52,747 bases of DNA from Hyphomonadaceae bacterium (GCA_028285145.1 JANQQC010000008.1:1-52747); one strand, 5' to 3'. Shown: positions 8,825-18,307, counted from the first letter of the stretch. The notes: generated by a model not told the origin, from the letters alone. Numbers and translations are program-made.

Positions 8825-10423
8825 TTATTCCTCGATCTTCCGGGAAACGGAAGTCGAACCGATATCACCCGTCGCCCAGCCGTGGAAAGCTGCCGAGAAC
8901 TTGCCGGCATCGGAACCTGCGACCACGATATGAATGTAGTCTTCGTTGCGGAATTTCGGGGCGGGAGCATCGAGCTGTTCTTCGGTGAGCTTTGCAACCT
9001 GCTCTGGCTTGAGGCCTGTGCCAGAGCGGTCATCGACGATCATGTCTCTCAGGGGTGTGGACGTCACCTCTTGTATGCGCCGTCGTAAGCGTTCTTTCGA
9101 ATAGTCGCTCTGCATGAGCGTATCGATATGTTCCGGACAAACGACCAGAAGTGCATCAACAGGCGCGAGATGCATTTTCGGCAGGAATACACTTTCCAAC
9201 CCCATGCCGAGTGAGCCACCCAACTGATCCGGATCACGCGATTCCTGGTCGACGATGAGGGTGGGTCCGCTGGTCATCGCGAAGATGGTGACAACAGAAT
9301 CTTCGGTGTTGAAACCACGCTCAACGTGCAGGGGAGGCCACGGATTTCGCTCCTCCCATTCAGCGAAGCACATCGTGAACTTCATGGGATTGCCAAGCGT
9401 GGAACGATCTGTCCCGCCCGGTGTCGAGCCACCGACATTGCGTATGATCAACCGGAGGGCTCTGCCGATCGTTGCGTTGGCGCGGTTACCATGACCTAAA
9501 GCGCCGAGTTGCATGTTCATATCGAGGCGATGGCGGATCGGTCCGTTTACGACGATGACGGGCGACGCGCCCATCGTCGTTGCCATCACGCCATGAATGT
9601 TGAACGCGTCGGTGCACACCGCTTCGACGCACGCGATGATGACGGGCATGTACTCAGGCCGGCATCCGGCCATGACGGCATTCACCGCGACCTTCTCGAC
9701 GGTCACTTCGCCCATGTTTGGTGGCATCAGTGCAACGAGATCCTGCGCATCGCGCGAGGTTCCGTCCAGCATGCGCATGACGCGTTCGGCCGTTGGCGGC
9801 ACAAGCGGCAGACCGTCTGAGAACCCTTGATCAAACATGAACTCGAAGACGTCGTCATCCTTCGCGACTTCGATTTTTCGAGACCGAATGGGTGACCCTT
9901 CGGCTTCGGCGCGCAAGCGGTCGTTGATGGCCGGGTCGAGTGACTTTGAGCCGCAACCCGGGCGCCAGTCCGGCAAGTCACTCCAGTGCACTTCGGCGGG
10001 CGCGCGCTGCGATGCACTTCCGAGGCGTTCTTCGAGGGATTGCCATTCCTGTTTCACGAAACCGATGACAGAGGTCTCCACGATTCCCTGCTCACCGCTG
10101 AAAATGAGCGTCGGAACCGTCTCGATGTCGTAGTCGAACGCTGTTTTGCACCTGGAGTCGTCAAGGATTGTGATGTCGGTCTTCTGGTCGACGTAGACGC
10201 CCCCATCCGAAGGATCACTCTGATCGATCGCGATGATGTCGATATGCTCGCCATAGGCGCGATGAAACGCGTCAAGGATCGGCAAGGCAATCTGACAGGT
10301 TGGACAATCGTCCTTCAGGAAGCAGAGCAAAGTGGGGCGATCCGTTGGTACGTCGAGAGATTCGCCGGTTCTGTCTGAGAGCGTGAAGGGTTTGAGTGTT
10401 TCGATCATTGACCGACTAGGCAT
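8825..10423 (-). CDS. Thioredoxin-fold protein with large conserved C-terminal domain, selenoprotein partner
   Basis: A 532-residue protein of unknown function. Residues 1-140 look like a thioredoxin-fold domain, with FLKDDCPTC giving a CxxC active site (C40, C43) and a later VPT that supplies the expected cis-proline. From about residue 185 to the end is a second, larger domain containing DGLPLVPPTAERV, GCRPEYMPVI, NGPIRHRLDMN, and GGSTPGGTDRSTLGNP, which I do not recognise as a characterised enzyme. The UGSC selenoprotein follows after 48 bases, so the two are probably co-transcribed. I infer a redox pair in which the CPTC thiols could regenerate the selenenylsulfide. ATG 10408 is an alternative start; neither has a clear ribosome-binding site. 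The upstream neighbour on the opposite strand is tRNA-Sec. Confidence 0.85.
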   Translation of the reverse strand: MPSRSMIETLKPFTLSDRTGESLDVPTDRPTLLCFLKDDCPTCQIALPILDAFHRAYGEHIDIIAIDQSDPSDGGVYVDQKTDITILDDSRCKTAFDYDIETVPTLIFSGEQGIVETSVIGFVKQEWQSLEERLGSASQRAPAEVHWSDLPDWRPGCGSKSLDPAINDRLRAEAEGSPIRSRKIEVAKDDDVFEFMFDQGFSDGLPLVPPTAERVMRMLDGTSRDAQDLVALMPPNMGEVTVEKVAVNAVMAGCRPEYMPVIIACVEAVCTDAFNIHGVMATTMGASPVIVVNGPIRHRLDMNMQLGALGHGNRANATIGRALRLIIRNVGGSTPGGTDRSTLGNPMKFTMCFAEWEERNPWPPLHVERGFNTEDSVVTIFAMTSGPTLIVDQESRDPDQLGGSLGMGLESVFLPKMHLAPVDALLVVCPEHIDTLMQSDYSKERLRRRIQEVTSTPLRDMIVDDRSGTGLKPEQVAKLTEEQLDAPAPKFRNEDYIHIVVAGSDAGKFSAAFHGWATGDIGSTSVSRKIEE

Positions 10424-10545
10424 CGGAATTGAGCGGTTCGCAAGTATTCCGGTGGGGCACGTTGCGGGGGATTATGCGGATTTGATCGTGGCCACTTGCG
10501 GGGGTGTTTGACCTTCTGGCCTGCATACGGGATTGATGCCGGATT

Positions 10546-10637
10546 GGAGGTGACTGAAGTCTGGTGGCTTCCCTGGTCTTCAAAACCATGGACACGCTCG
10601 CGCGTGTGGTGGGTTCGATTCCCATCCACCTCCGCCA
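10546..10637 (+). tRNA. selC: tRNA-Sec (anticodon TCA)
   Basis: The 92-base element begins GGAGGTGA and ends CCACCTCCGCCA with encoded CCA. It has a GAAG/CTTC D stem, the anticodon loop CTTCAAA with TCA at 10580-10582, a long variable arm with ACACGC paired to GCGTGT, and a T arm GTGGG-TTCGATT-CCCAT. The UGA-reading anticodon with this long variable arm identifies the selenocysteine tRNA. The anticodon stem has one mismatch and the eighth acceptor pair is A-C, as read by eye. A TTGACC at 10508 could be its -35 box, but the matching -10 is weak. It lies 36 bases upstream of selD. Confidence 0.95.
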
Positions 10638-10673
10638 CTTTGCTGTGACCAGCGCTTCGAAGAGGACACGCCA

Positions 10674-12836
10674 TTGACGCCGACCGTGCCGCTTACCAAG
10701 GATCTAGTATTGGTCGGGGGCGGGCATACGCATGCACTGGTGCTCAAGCGATGGGGTATGGAGCCGCTACCGGGCGTACGCCTGACCTTGATCGATCCCG
10801 GTCACGCCACCGCTTATAGCGGTATGTTGCCGGGCTTTGTTGCCGGGCACTATCGCCGGGACGAACTAGACATCGATCTGGTTCGGCTTGCTCGTCATGC
10901 CGATGCGCGTTTCGTTCGAGGAGCGGCCCACGCGATTGATCTTGAAGGCAGAACTGTCGCCGTTGATGGACGGCCGCCAATCGCTTTCGATGTCCTGTCC
11001 CTGGATGTCGGTGCACATAGCGCGCTTGCGGAGACAGAGGGCTTCGAAGACCACGCTGCTGCTGCAAAACCTCTAGGTCAGTTTGCCAGCGCTTGGACGG
11101 AGTTCCTCGAGGAATCCATTTCTACGAAACGAAGGCGCTCTATTGCTGTGATTGGTGGTGGAGTTGCTGGTGTCGAGTTGTCTCTCGCCATGACTCACAG
11201 GACCGCGGCCGATGACGCACCTAACGCCGACATCGCCTTGTTCGAGCAATCTGATCAATTGTTGCAGAGCCTGACCGGAATGCAGCGGCATTCGTTAGGG
11301 GCCTTACTCGAAAAAGAAAATGTGCGTGTAGAAACGGGAAAAACTGTATCGAGATTTACAGCCGAAAGTGTTGAGTTCGAAGACGGCGAAAGCGTCTCTG
11401 CAGACTTCATCTTGAGCACCACTGGTGCTCGCGCGCATGAGTGGCCTGCCAGATCCGGACTTGCTCAAACCAATGGGTTTGTCGATGTAGATTCAAGTCT
11501 GCGATCCATAAGTGATCCCGCGATTTTTGCGGTGGGGGATTGCGCACATATGACGTTCGCACCGCGTGAAAAAGCGGGCGTTTTTGCGGTGCGGCAGGCC
11601 CCTATCCTGTTTGAGAATCTCAAGTCTGCCCTGGCCGGTGGTTCGATGAAGTCTTTCCAGCCTCAGTCTGACTATCTGAAGCTGGTATCGACCGGTCGGA
11701 AGTCCGCGATTGCGTTGAAGTATGGTTTGGCGGTTGGCGGCAACTGGCTATGGACGCTGAAAGATCGAATTGATCGCCGCTTTATGCGGCAGCTCAACGA
11801 GTTTCCAGAGATGGACAGCGCTATTTTACCTGCGCGCGCCGCCTCGGGTGTTCGGGATCTGATGGGCGACCGTCCGCCGCTTTGTGGAGGGTGTGGAGCC
11901 AAGGTAGACCGAGCCGTTCTCTTAGAGGTGTTGCCGGTCGCGACGTCACCGCCGATGGACGATGCGGCCGTGGTTGAGCAGAACGGGCGCTATCAGGTCC
12001 TGAGTACGGATCACCTGCGTGCCTTTTCAGAAGACCCCTGGATCGTTGCTAGGACTGCTGCGGTTCATGCCCTGGGGGACATTTGGGCGATGGGGGCAAC
12101 ACCGCAGTCGGCATTGGCATCAATCATCCTGCCGGAGATGTCCGCCAGTTTGCAGCGACGGACAATTACCGAGATCATGGCGGCGGCATCTGGTGTGTTC
12201 GAGAATGCTGGAGCGAGCATCGTAGGCGGGCATACCAGTGTAGGGGCCGAGATGACGATCGGCTTCACCGTCACCGGTACAAGCGATGGACCACCAATCC
12301 GGACCAATGGCGCGCAGACAGGAGATGTTTTGGTTCTGACGAAACCGCTCGGTGTGGGCGTCATACTGGCTGCTGAGATGGCAGGGCAGGCGCGGGGCCA
12401 GTGGGTCATGGCCGCGCTAGATCAGATGACGATCGGCCTGAAAAGCGCGTCGACCGCTCTGTCCGGTAGCGCGACCGCGATGACGGATGTGACCGGCTTT
12501 GGTCTGGCGGGCCACTTGTTCAATATGCTTGAGGCGTCGGATCTCGGCGCTGAAATCGTTGCCGAAGACGTTCCCGTGTTGCCGGGTGCGGTTGAGCTTC
12601 TGGCAGAAGGCGTCCGTCCATCATTGTGGGAAGCAAATCGGCTGGCCATTATCGACTATATGCGTGAAGAGGTGCCTTGTGATGTCCTCTACGATCCGCA
12701 AACGTCGGGCGGGCTGCTTGCTGCAGTGCCAGCTGACCGTATTGAGGCGGTTCTCGCCACGTTTCATGACAGGGGTGAGTCGATTTGGCAGATCGGACGG
12801 CTCGTCAAAGGTCCGCCTTCAGTCACTGTTTGCTAG
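10674..12836 (+). CDS. selD: Selenide, water dikinase with N-terminal FAD/NAD(P)-oxidoreductase domain
   Basis: A 720-residue fusion. Residues 1-370 form an NDH-2-like pyridine nucleotide oxidoreductase, with VLVGGGHTHALVLKRW as the first FAD site, AVIGGGVAGVELSLAM as the NAD(P)H site, and AVGDCAHM near the FAD-binding end. From about residue 395 follows selenophosphate synthase, with PPLCGGCGAKVDRA holding the catalytic-type C407 and K410, corresponding to C17 and K20 in E. coli SelD. Selenophosphate made here feeds SelA. The TTG start has AGAGGA upstream. Such fusions are known in other bacteria; the flavin domain is thought to prepare reduced selenium, but that is inference. It stands between tRNA-Sec and a convergent alpha/beta hydrolase. 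Confidence 0.95.
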   Translation: MTPTVPLTKDLVLVGGGHTHALVLKRWGMEPLPGVRLTLIDPGHATAYSGMLPGFVAGHYRRDELDIDLVRLARHADARFVRGAAHAIDLEGRTVAVDGRPPIAFDVLSLDVGAHSALAETEGFEDHAAAAKPLGQFASAWTEFLEESISTKRRRSIAVIGGGVAGVELSLAMTHRTAADDAPNADIALFEQSDQLLQSLTGMQRHSLGALLEKENVRVETGKTVSRFTAESVEFEDGESVSADFILSTTGARAHEWPARSGLAQTNGFVDVDSSLRSISDPAIFAVGDCAHMTFAPREKAGVFAVRQAPILFENLKSALAGGSMKSFQPQSDYLKLVSTGRKSAIALKYGLAVGGNWLWTLKDRIDRRFMRQLNEFPEMDSAILPARAASGVRDLMGDRPPLCGGCGAKVDRAVLLEVLPVATSPPMDDAAVVEQNGRYQVLSTDHLRAFSEDPWIVARTAAVHALGDIWAMGATPQSALASIILPEMSASLQRRTITEIMAAASGVFENAGASIVGGHTSVGAEMTIGFTVTGTSDGPPIRTNGAQTGDVLVLTKPLGVGVILAAEMAGQARGQWVMAALDQMTIGLKSASTALSGSATAMTDVTGFGLAGHLFNMLEASDLGAEIVAEDVPVLPGAVELLAEGVRPSLWEANRLAIIDYMREEVPCDVLYDPQTSGGLLAAVPADRIEAVLATFHDRGESIWQIGRLVKGPPSVTVC

Positions 12837-12868
12837 CGCAAACGCGTAGCTGGACTGTCCCATCGCAT

Positions 12869-13783
12869 TCAAGTGCTGGCGATATGTTGCGTCTTCTCAG
12901 TGCTCACGACGTGCTCAACGATCAACCTGGTAATCTCTGGCAAGAGTTTCTGAGGTAGGTCGTGCGCCATGCCCTTAATAATCTCGAGCCTTGCGCCCGG
13001 GATGTGGCGGGCTGAGTCCATGCCACCTTCAACCGGTACCAGCGGGTCATCAGATCCGTGAATGACCAATGTAGGTGCAGAGATCTTGCGGACATGCTGC
13101 CTCAGATCCCCACTGGCAATGATTGCCGCAACCTGACGACGGACACCGGCCGGATAGTGGCTGCGCTCAATGCCAGCCTCAATTCTTTCTCGCAGATATG
13201 ATGGGTCAGCCTCGGCATCGGCCGTACCAATAAGCGACCAGAACGCCATCGCATCATCTACTATTTCCTCCTTGGTCGTCGCTTTGCTCCGCTTCAGCAG
13301 GATAGGGCCAGCAAGTCTCCTGCTTGGGCGCGGCAATGATAGATTGTTGGTACTGGACATGATCGACACAAGGCTTGTCGTTTGTGATGGTTTCTTTGCC
13401 GCAAACAATTGGCCGATCATGCCTCCCATTGAGGCACCGACAATATGTGCTTGATCGATTTCCAACGACTGGAGCAATCCAGACGTGTCTTCGACCATGT
13501 CCTCAAGAGAGTAGGGCACGCGTGTTTTGATGCCGATCCGCGCGAGAGCTGCTTGGCGCAGGATGTTCGGGGCTTTCCGGCCATGGAATTTCTCAGACAG
13601 GCCAACATCGCGGTTGTCAAACGTCACCACACGAAAACCCGCGCCCAACAGTGCTTCGATCAAGGCGGGCGGCCAGAATGTGAGCTGGGCGCTCAATCCC
13701 ATGATCAAAAGAACCGCAGGGTCATTAGAAGACCCGTGCGACTCGTATTCTATCGTGACGTCGTTGGCCTTGATGGCGGGCAT
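12869..13783 (-). CDS. Alpha/beta hydrolase
   Basis: A 304-residue serine hydrolase. The oxyanion-hole region is LLIMGLSAQLTFW, the nucleophile elbow is GASMGG near residue 117, the acid is probably in VIHGSDDPLVP, and the histidine in KGMAHDLPQ. CGGAG lies upstream of the ATG. It is downstream of the acyl-CoA ligase on the same strand with an 87-base gap, so the two may be co-transcribed, for example hydrolysing an ester to release an acid for CoA activation. This would suit a pathway in which the nearby Baeyer-Villiger enzyme makes the ester, but that link is inference. The family is too broad to assign a substrate. Confidence 0.88.
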   Translation of the reverse strand: MPAIKANDVTIEYESHGSSNDPAVLLIMGLSAQLTFWPPALIEALLGAGFRVVTFDNRDVGLSEKFHGRKAPNILRQAALARIGIKTRVPYSLEDMVEDTSGLLQSLEIDQAHIVGASMGGMIGQLFAAKKPSQTTSLVSIMSSTNNLSLPRPSRRLAGPILLKRSKATTKEEIVDDAMAFWSLIGTADAEADPSYLRERIEAGIERSHYPAGVRRQVAAIIASGDLRQHVRKISAPTLVIHGSDDPLVPVEGGMDSARHIPGARLEIIKGMAHDLPQKLLPEITRLIVEHVVSTEKTQHIAST

Positions 13784-13870
13784 ATTAATGACTCCGATAA
13801 CTCACGTATTTCGCCAAGGTCTGCGATGCCATCATCCAATCCCGTAACTTTGCTGCACTGCGCTTCTTCT

Positions 13871-15568
13871 TTAGCTGGCTACGATTTCGGCGCTTAGCCG
13901 GTCTCGCAATTCGCGTTTTAGAAACTTGCCGCTCGCATTGCGGGGGAGTGCTTCATCAAGGAGCCAGATGTAACGGGGGATCTTGTGCTTCGCCATTACC
14001 GCGGCGCAGTGATCGCGAAGTGCCTGTTCTGTGAGTTGTTCTCCCGGCTTCAGGACGATCGCTACACCCACCTCTTCCCCAAGCCGATCGTCCGGTACGC
14101 CGAACACGGAGCATTCAGCCACGGCATCATGTCGGTAAATGACGGTTTCAACTTCGGCGCAGTAGATGTTTTCGCCGCCCCGCAGGACCATGTCTTTCTT
14201 GCGGTCGACTATGTAGATGAAACCATCCTCGTCGATGCGCGCGATGTCGCCCGTATGAAGCCAGCCATCGGTGATTGCTTCCGCCGTTGCTTCTGGCCGG
14301 TTGATATAGCCTTTGATCACCGAAGAGCCTCGAACCCAGAGTTCACCCAACTCGCCTTGCGCAACCGTGTTACCGGCATCATCGACGCATTTCACTTCGA
14401 AATTTGGCATAGCCGGGCCGGCGCTTTCGGGCCGGTCTGCGAAAAAGTCCGCGGAGATCGACGTGATAATCCCGCAGGTTTCCGTCATGCCATAACCGGT
14501 GCCGGGCCGCGCGGTCGCCACATCAGACTCAATCTTTCCAACGAGATCTGGCGGCACCTGAGCACCACCGCCGGAAAGTGTGGTTAGGCTCGAAGTATCC
14601 GTGCTTGAAAAATCAGGATGCGTGATCAACTCGCGGGCCATGACGGGAACGCCGCCCATTGCGGTAACGCGTTCCTTTTCGATGAGCCGCAGCGCGTCTC
14701 CGGCATCCCAGCGATACATGGTGACGAGTGTGCCACCGGCGGCGGTGGCAGGGTACGCACCGCAATTGTTTGCTGTGACATGGAACAGGGGTGTTGTGAC
14801 AAGGCCGACTGGCGGTGGCGGGTCTTCGGGGATCGCCTCACCTGTCGCGAGATGGACGGCGAGTGCGGAGGACGCCGCTGCGTACGACATGTTCATCAGG
14901 TTCGCGACGCAACCGCGATGTGTGAGCTGCGCGCCTTTGGGTCTGCCAGTCGTTCCAGACGTGTAGAAAATGCATGCATCTGAATCAGCATCGACGGTCA
15001 CCTCCGGCATTTCACCGGGCTGGGCGATGATTTCTTCCCAACTCGTCAGCCCATCAGCTTTGTCCTGCAGTCTGACGCCCACGACTTTCAGGTCTGCAGC
15101 GATCTCGGGCTGTTCGTGCAGCCTTTGAAGACGTTCAGGATCGAGGAATATGACTTTGGGCGCGGAGTCCTGCAGGGCGTAGCCCATTTCATCGGCTGTC
15201 CACCACGCGTTCATGCCGACGACGGCGACACCGATGGATACGCAGGCCCAGTAGATTTGCATCCATTCGGGATAGTTACGCATTGCGATCGCTACGCGGT
15301 CCCCGGGCTGGACACCTTCGCGAACGAGCCAGGCCGCTACCGAATTCACGCGAGCATGCACATCGCCATAGGTCAGGCGTTCGTCCTGGTAGATGAGATA
15401 GGGACGCTCCGAGAACTGGACGGTAGAAAGCCAAACTTCGCGAACGCTAGGCGGAGCATTCTTGAATGAACGGATGCGGTTACCAAGAATATCTTCTTCG
15501 ACAATTTCAAAATCACCGCCTGGACCCGTCAGTAAGTCTTTGGCTTTCTTTAGTTCAGCATAGTGCAT
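13871..15568 (-). CDS. AMP-forming acyl-CoA ligase (fatty-acid/aromatic-acid CoA synthetase family)
   Basis: A 565-residue ANL-superfamily enzyme that activates a carboxylic acid with ATP and joins it to CoA. Signatures are the P-loop-like IFYTSGTTGRPKGAQLTH, GYGMTETCG, the motif DGWLHTGDIARIDEDGFI, the hinge DRKKDMVLRGGENI, and the C-terminal lysine in ASGKFLKRELRD. I prefer ATG 15568 (MHYAELKKAK) with AGGGAA upstream over the longer frame from 15613. It precedes the alpha/beta hydrolase on the same strand. The upstream 15569-15792 gap holds no gene I can see. The acid it activates cannot be named. Confidence 0.92.
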   Translation of the reverse strand: MHYAELKKAKDLLTGPGGDFEIVEEDILGNRIRSFKNAPPSVREVWLSTVQFSERPYLIYQDERLTYGDVHARVNSVAAWLVREGVQPGDRVAIAMRNYPEWMQIYWACVSIGVAVVGMNAWWTADEMGYALQDSAPKVIFLDPERLQRLHEQPEIAADLKVVGVRLQDKADGLTSWEEIIAQPGEMPEVTVDADSDACIFYTSGTTGRPKGAQLTHRGCVANLMNMSYAAASSALAVHLATGEAIPEDPPPPVGLVTTPLFHVTANNCGAYPATAAGGTLVTMYRWDAGDALRLIEKERVTAMGGVPVMARELITHPDFSSTDTSSLTTLSGGGAQVPPDLVGKIESDVATARPGTGYGMTETCGIITSISADFFADRPESAGPAMPNFEVKCVDDAGNTVAQGELGELWVRGSSVIKGYINRPEATAEAITDGWLHTGDIARIDEDGFIYIVDRKKDMVLRGGENIYCAEVETVIYRHDAVAECSVFGVPDDRLGEEVGVAIVLKPGEQLTEQALRDHCAAVMAKHKIPRYIWLLDEALPRNASGKFLKRELRDRLSAEIVAS

Positions 15569-15792
15569 GGCGTTTCCCTTGACCCTGTAATTGCTTTTTC
15601 TCCGATACTGCACAGAAGCGCACTGCTGGGAATGCCAAAGAGTCGTGATCTGAGCAGTGCTTTGAGTCTACGTGATCATTCGCCAGTCACTACGACTGAT
15701 CACTACGGAGCAAACTTGTCGTCAGGACGATCGAAAATGACCGCTCCACAATCCGACTAAGAAGAGTCGCCAAAGCACTCTCTAATCAAAAC

Positions 15793-17562
15793 TCAAGCGA
15801 TCTCATCCCATGATTTGCTTAGCTGAGCTGCGGCATTGACGATGCCCACCATGGAGTAGGTCTGGGGGAAGTTGCCCCAGAGCTCGCCAGTTTCGGTCTC
15901 AATGTCCTCAGATAGCAGGCCCAGCTTTGTGCGCTTGGATAGAACCGCCTCGAACATCGCTCGGGCATCTTCCAGCCGGCCGATTCTCGCCAACGCGTCT
16001 ATGTGCCAGAACGTGCAGGCGGTGAAGGCGGTTTGCGGTCGGCCAAAATCGTCCTCTGTGCGATAACGATAGACGTGATCGCCCTCGCGTAGCTCTTCAT
16101 CAATTCGCTCGACAGTTGCTACATAGCGCGGATCCATCGGGTCGATGAAGCCGATCTCGGCCATCAGCAGCACTGATGCATCCAGTGCCTCCTCGCCGAA
16201 CGCGCCGGTGAAGGCCTGACGGTCTTCATTCCATGCTTTTGAAAGCACGTTGTCACGGATCTCATCGGCACGGCTCGTCCACAACTCGGCGCGGTCGGTC
16301 CTCCCAAGAACACCTGCAATGCGGGCGAGCCGGTCGCATGCCGCCCAGCACATGATCGCAGACGATGTATGCACGTGGGCAATCCCCCGGAACTCCCAGA
16401 TGCCGGCATCAGGCGTATCGTAAACCTCGTAGGCGCGTTCGCCCACCTTCTCGAACTGCTCGAACTCGAGTTCGCCAGCTTTGCTCTCCAGGCGTTCGTC
16501 GAAGAATGCCTGAGAGGCACCCAGCACGACATGTCCGTAGACGTCATGCTGGATGTGCTCGGCGGCCTGGTTACCAATACGCACCGGTCCCATGCCTTTG
16601 TATCCGGGCAAGCGGTCTGCGATTTCTTCGGTCAGGTCCTGTTCTAGCGCCACACCAAAAACGGGCTGGATATGGCCGCCCTTTGTATGGGACACCGTAT
16701 TTCGAAGGTAGCCGAGATAGCGTTCCAGCGTGCCCATAGCAGCCAGTCGGTTCAGCGCTGTTACGGTGAAGTAGGAATCGCGCAGCCAGCAGTACCGATA
16801 ATCCCAGTTTCGCTGTGATCCAGCATGTTCTGGAATTGACGTCGTTAGAGCGGCCACGATCCCGCCGGTTTCCTCATAGACACAGAGTTTCAAGGTAATG
16901 GCTGCGCGAATAACGGCGTCCTGCCATTCCGGCGGCGTAGCAAGCCGCTTGGACCAGTTGTACCAGTTCGCAGATGTGCGGTTAAGCCAGTCCGTCGCCA
17001 TTGAGTCAGCGCTGTTTGAAAGCGACTCATCCGGCCCAAGAACAAAGCTAACCTCGCGGTCTAGTACGAACTCTCTCTGATCCAGGACATAGGAGACGGG
17101 TGCATCGGTTGTTACGCGAAACCCGGTCTGGTCATCAGGAAAACGAATATGAGAGACACCGCGCCGGGGGAGGATTGTTCTTCCGCCATGTTCAGTCTCC
17201 GCGGCGATACGAACGGTGATCCGTGGCATGCCTGATAGGGGCGTGATGCGTCGAACGATCGAAGCCGGACGAAACATGCGTCCGCGATCTACAAATCGTG
17301 GCGCGAAATCGGTAATCCGTATGGCGGACCCATCATCCGCTTCCAGTACCGTCTCCATCACTGCTGTATTGCGGCGATAGGATTGCTTCGAAAACGTCTT
17401 GCCGGCCAGGTGCACGTCGAATGCTCCGCCACCACCAAGAAGAGCGTTGAAGACGGGTTCACCATCGAAACGAGGCAAACAGAGCCAGCTAATGGATGCC
17501 TCGGAATCAATAAGCGCTGCGACGGTTCCGTTACCGATGATCCCGAGTTCAAGTCCGCTCAT
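15793..17562 (-). CDS. GH15 family glycosidase (glucoamylase/trehalase-like)
   Basis: A 589-residue cytoplasmic protein of the GH15 alpha/alpha-barrel family. Visible features are the N-terminal GNGTVAALIDSEASISWLC and the catalytic-domain text NWDYRYCWLRDSYFT, where acidic residues cluster. The GH15 C-terminal pattern LWGNFPQTYSMVGIVNAA is also present. The start at 17562 overlaps the otsB stop by four bases (ATGA). That coupling with otsA and otsB points to trehalose as substrate, since some GH15 members are trehalases, although a glucoamylase-like role on another alpha-glucan is possible. It is the last gene of the trehalose operon. The earlier in-frame ATG at 17583 lies inside otsB and is less likely. 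Confidence 0.92.
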   Translation of the reverse strand: MSGLELGIIGNGTVAALIDSEASISWLCLPRFDGEPVFNALLGGGGAFDVHLAGKTFSKQSYRRNTAVMETVLEADDGSAIRITDFAPRFVDRGRMFRPASIVRRITPLSGMPRITVRIAAETEHGGRTILPRRGVSHIRFPDDQTGFRVTTDAPVSYVLDQREFVLDREVSFVLGPDESLSNSADSMATDWLNRTSANWYNWSKRLATPPEWQDAVIRAAITLKLCVYEETGGIVAALTTSIPEHAGSQRNWDYRYCWLRDSYFTVTALNRLAAMGTLERYLGYLRNTVSHTKGGHIQPVFGVALEQDLTEEIADRLPGYKGMGPVRIGNQAAEHIQHDVYGHVVLGASQAFFDERLESKAGELEFEQFEKVGERAYEVYDTPDAGIWEFRGIAHVHTSSAIMCWAACDRLARIAGVLGRTDRAELWTSRADEIRDNVLSKAWNEDRQAFTGAFGEEALDASVLLMAEIGFIDPMDPRYVATVERIDEELREGDHVYRYRTEDDFGRPQTAFTACTFWHIDALARIGRLEDARAMFEAVLSKRTKLGLLSEDIETETGELWGNFPQTYSMVGIVNAAAQLSKSWDEIA

Positions 17563-18299
17563 GCCACAGAGTCCTTGAGCCAATTCCAGACCGCCGAGGG
17601 GTGCTGAAGCCTGTATGTCGCGAGCGTATCGCCGTCTCCCGCTTTCACGCCGAAGCCACCCAAATCGATCGCGGCCTGCATGGCATCTTCATCAGTTGCG
17701 TCATCACCCACCATCACAGGGACGCGACCGATAAAGGGTGCGGACGCCATCAGTGAAGCGAGCGCACGCCCCTTATTGGCATTGGCTGGTTTGAGTTCGA
17801 AGATCATCTTGCCTCTCTGCAGCTTGTAGGCGTCCAGTGTATGCAAGATTGATTCAAGGGCGCTCGCTAGGGGGAGCTCTGCGTCGGGAATTGCCCGGTA
17901 GTGTACAGCAAATACTGTGCCCTTCCGTTCCAACCACGTGCCCGGGTGCGTCACTGCGATCTCCTCCAATCGCTCGGCGAGCCCTAGAGGGGCGGAGGGC
18001 GGCTTGTCGCTTGGTAACTCCGTTGGCGCACAGACCTCGATACCATGTCCGCCGGCACGCCAAAGATTAGACGGCACGCGGCTGGAAAGATCCCGAATGT
18101 CGCGGCCGCTTACAACAGCAAGCGCGCCGTCGCAAAGCTCTGCGATCCGCTTCAACACATCGCTTCCGCCCGCTGGCAAAGCGACTGTGTTTGGATCATC
18201 CTGCAAGGGTGCGAGCGTACCGTCAAAGTCGAGAAAGACTGCATGGGTTGAAGTCAGGATCGGGGGTGCCGGCAAGGCGTCGCGAGAACTGTCGGTCAT
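17559..18299 (-). CDS. otsB: Trehalose-6-phosphate phosphatase
   Basis: A 246-residue HAD-superfamily phosphatase that removes phosphate from trehalose 6-phosphate. The nucleophile motif is VFLDFDGTLAPLQ near the N-terminus. Later come VVSGRD, the lysine in LQRGKMIFELKP, and the acidic VMVGDDATDEDAM. I start it at ATG 18299, eight bases after the otsA stop. The longer frame from 18365 would overlap otsA by over fifty bases and adds residues without HAD character. The stop overlaps the GH15 start by ATGA. Acting after OtsA, it completes synthesis of trehalose, a compatible solute. Confidence 0.94.
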   Translation of the reverse strand: MTDSSRDALPAPPILTSTHAVFLDFDGTLAPLQDDPNTVALPAGGSDVLKRIAELCDGALAVVSGRDIRDLSSRVPSNLWRAGGHGIEVCAPTELPSDKPPSAPLGLAERLEEIAVTHPGTWLERKGTVFAVHYRAIPDAELPLASALESILHTLDAYKLQRGKMIFELKPANANKGRALASLMASAPFIGRVPVMVGDDATDEDAMQAAIDLGGFGVKAGDGDTLATYRLQHPSAVWNWLKDSVA

Positions 18300-18307
18300 G
18301 TCGAGCT

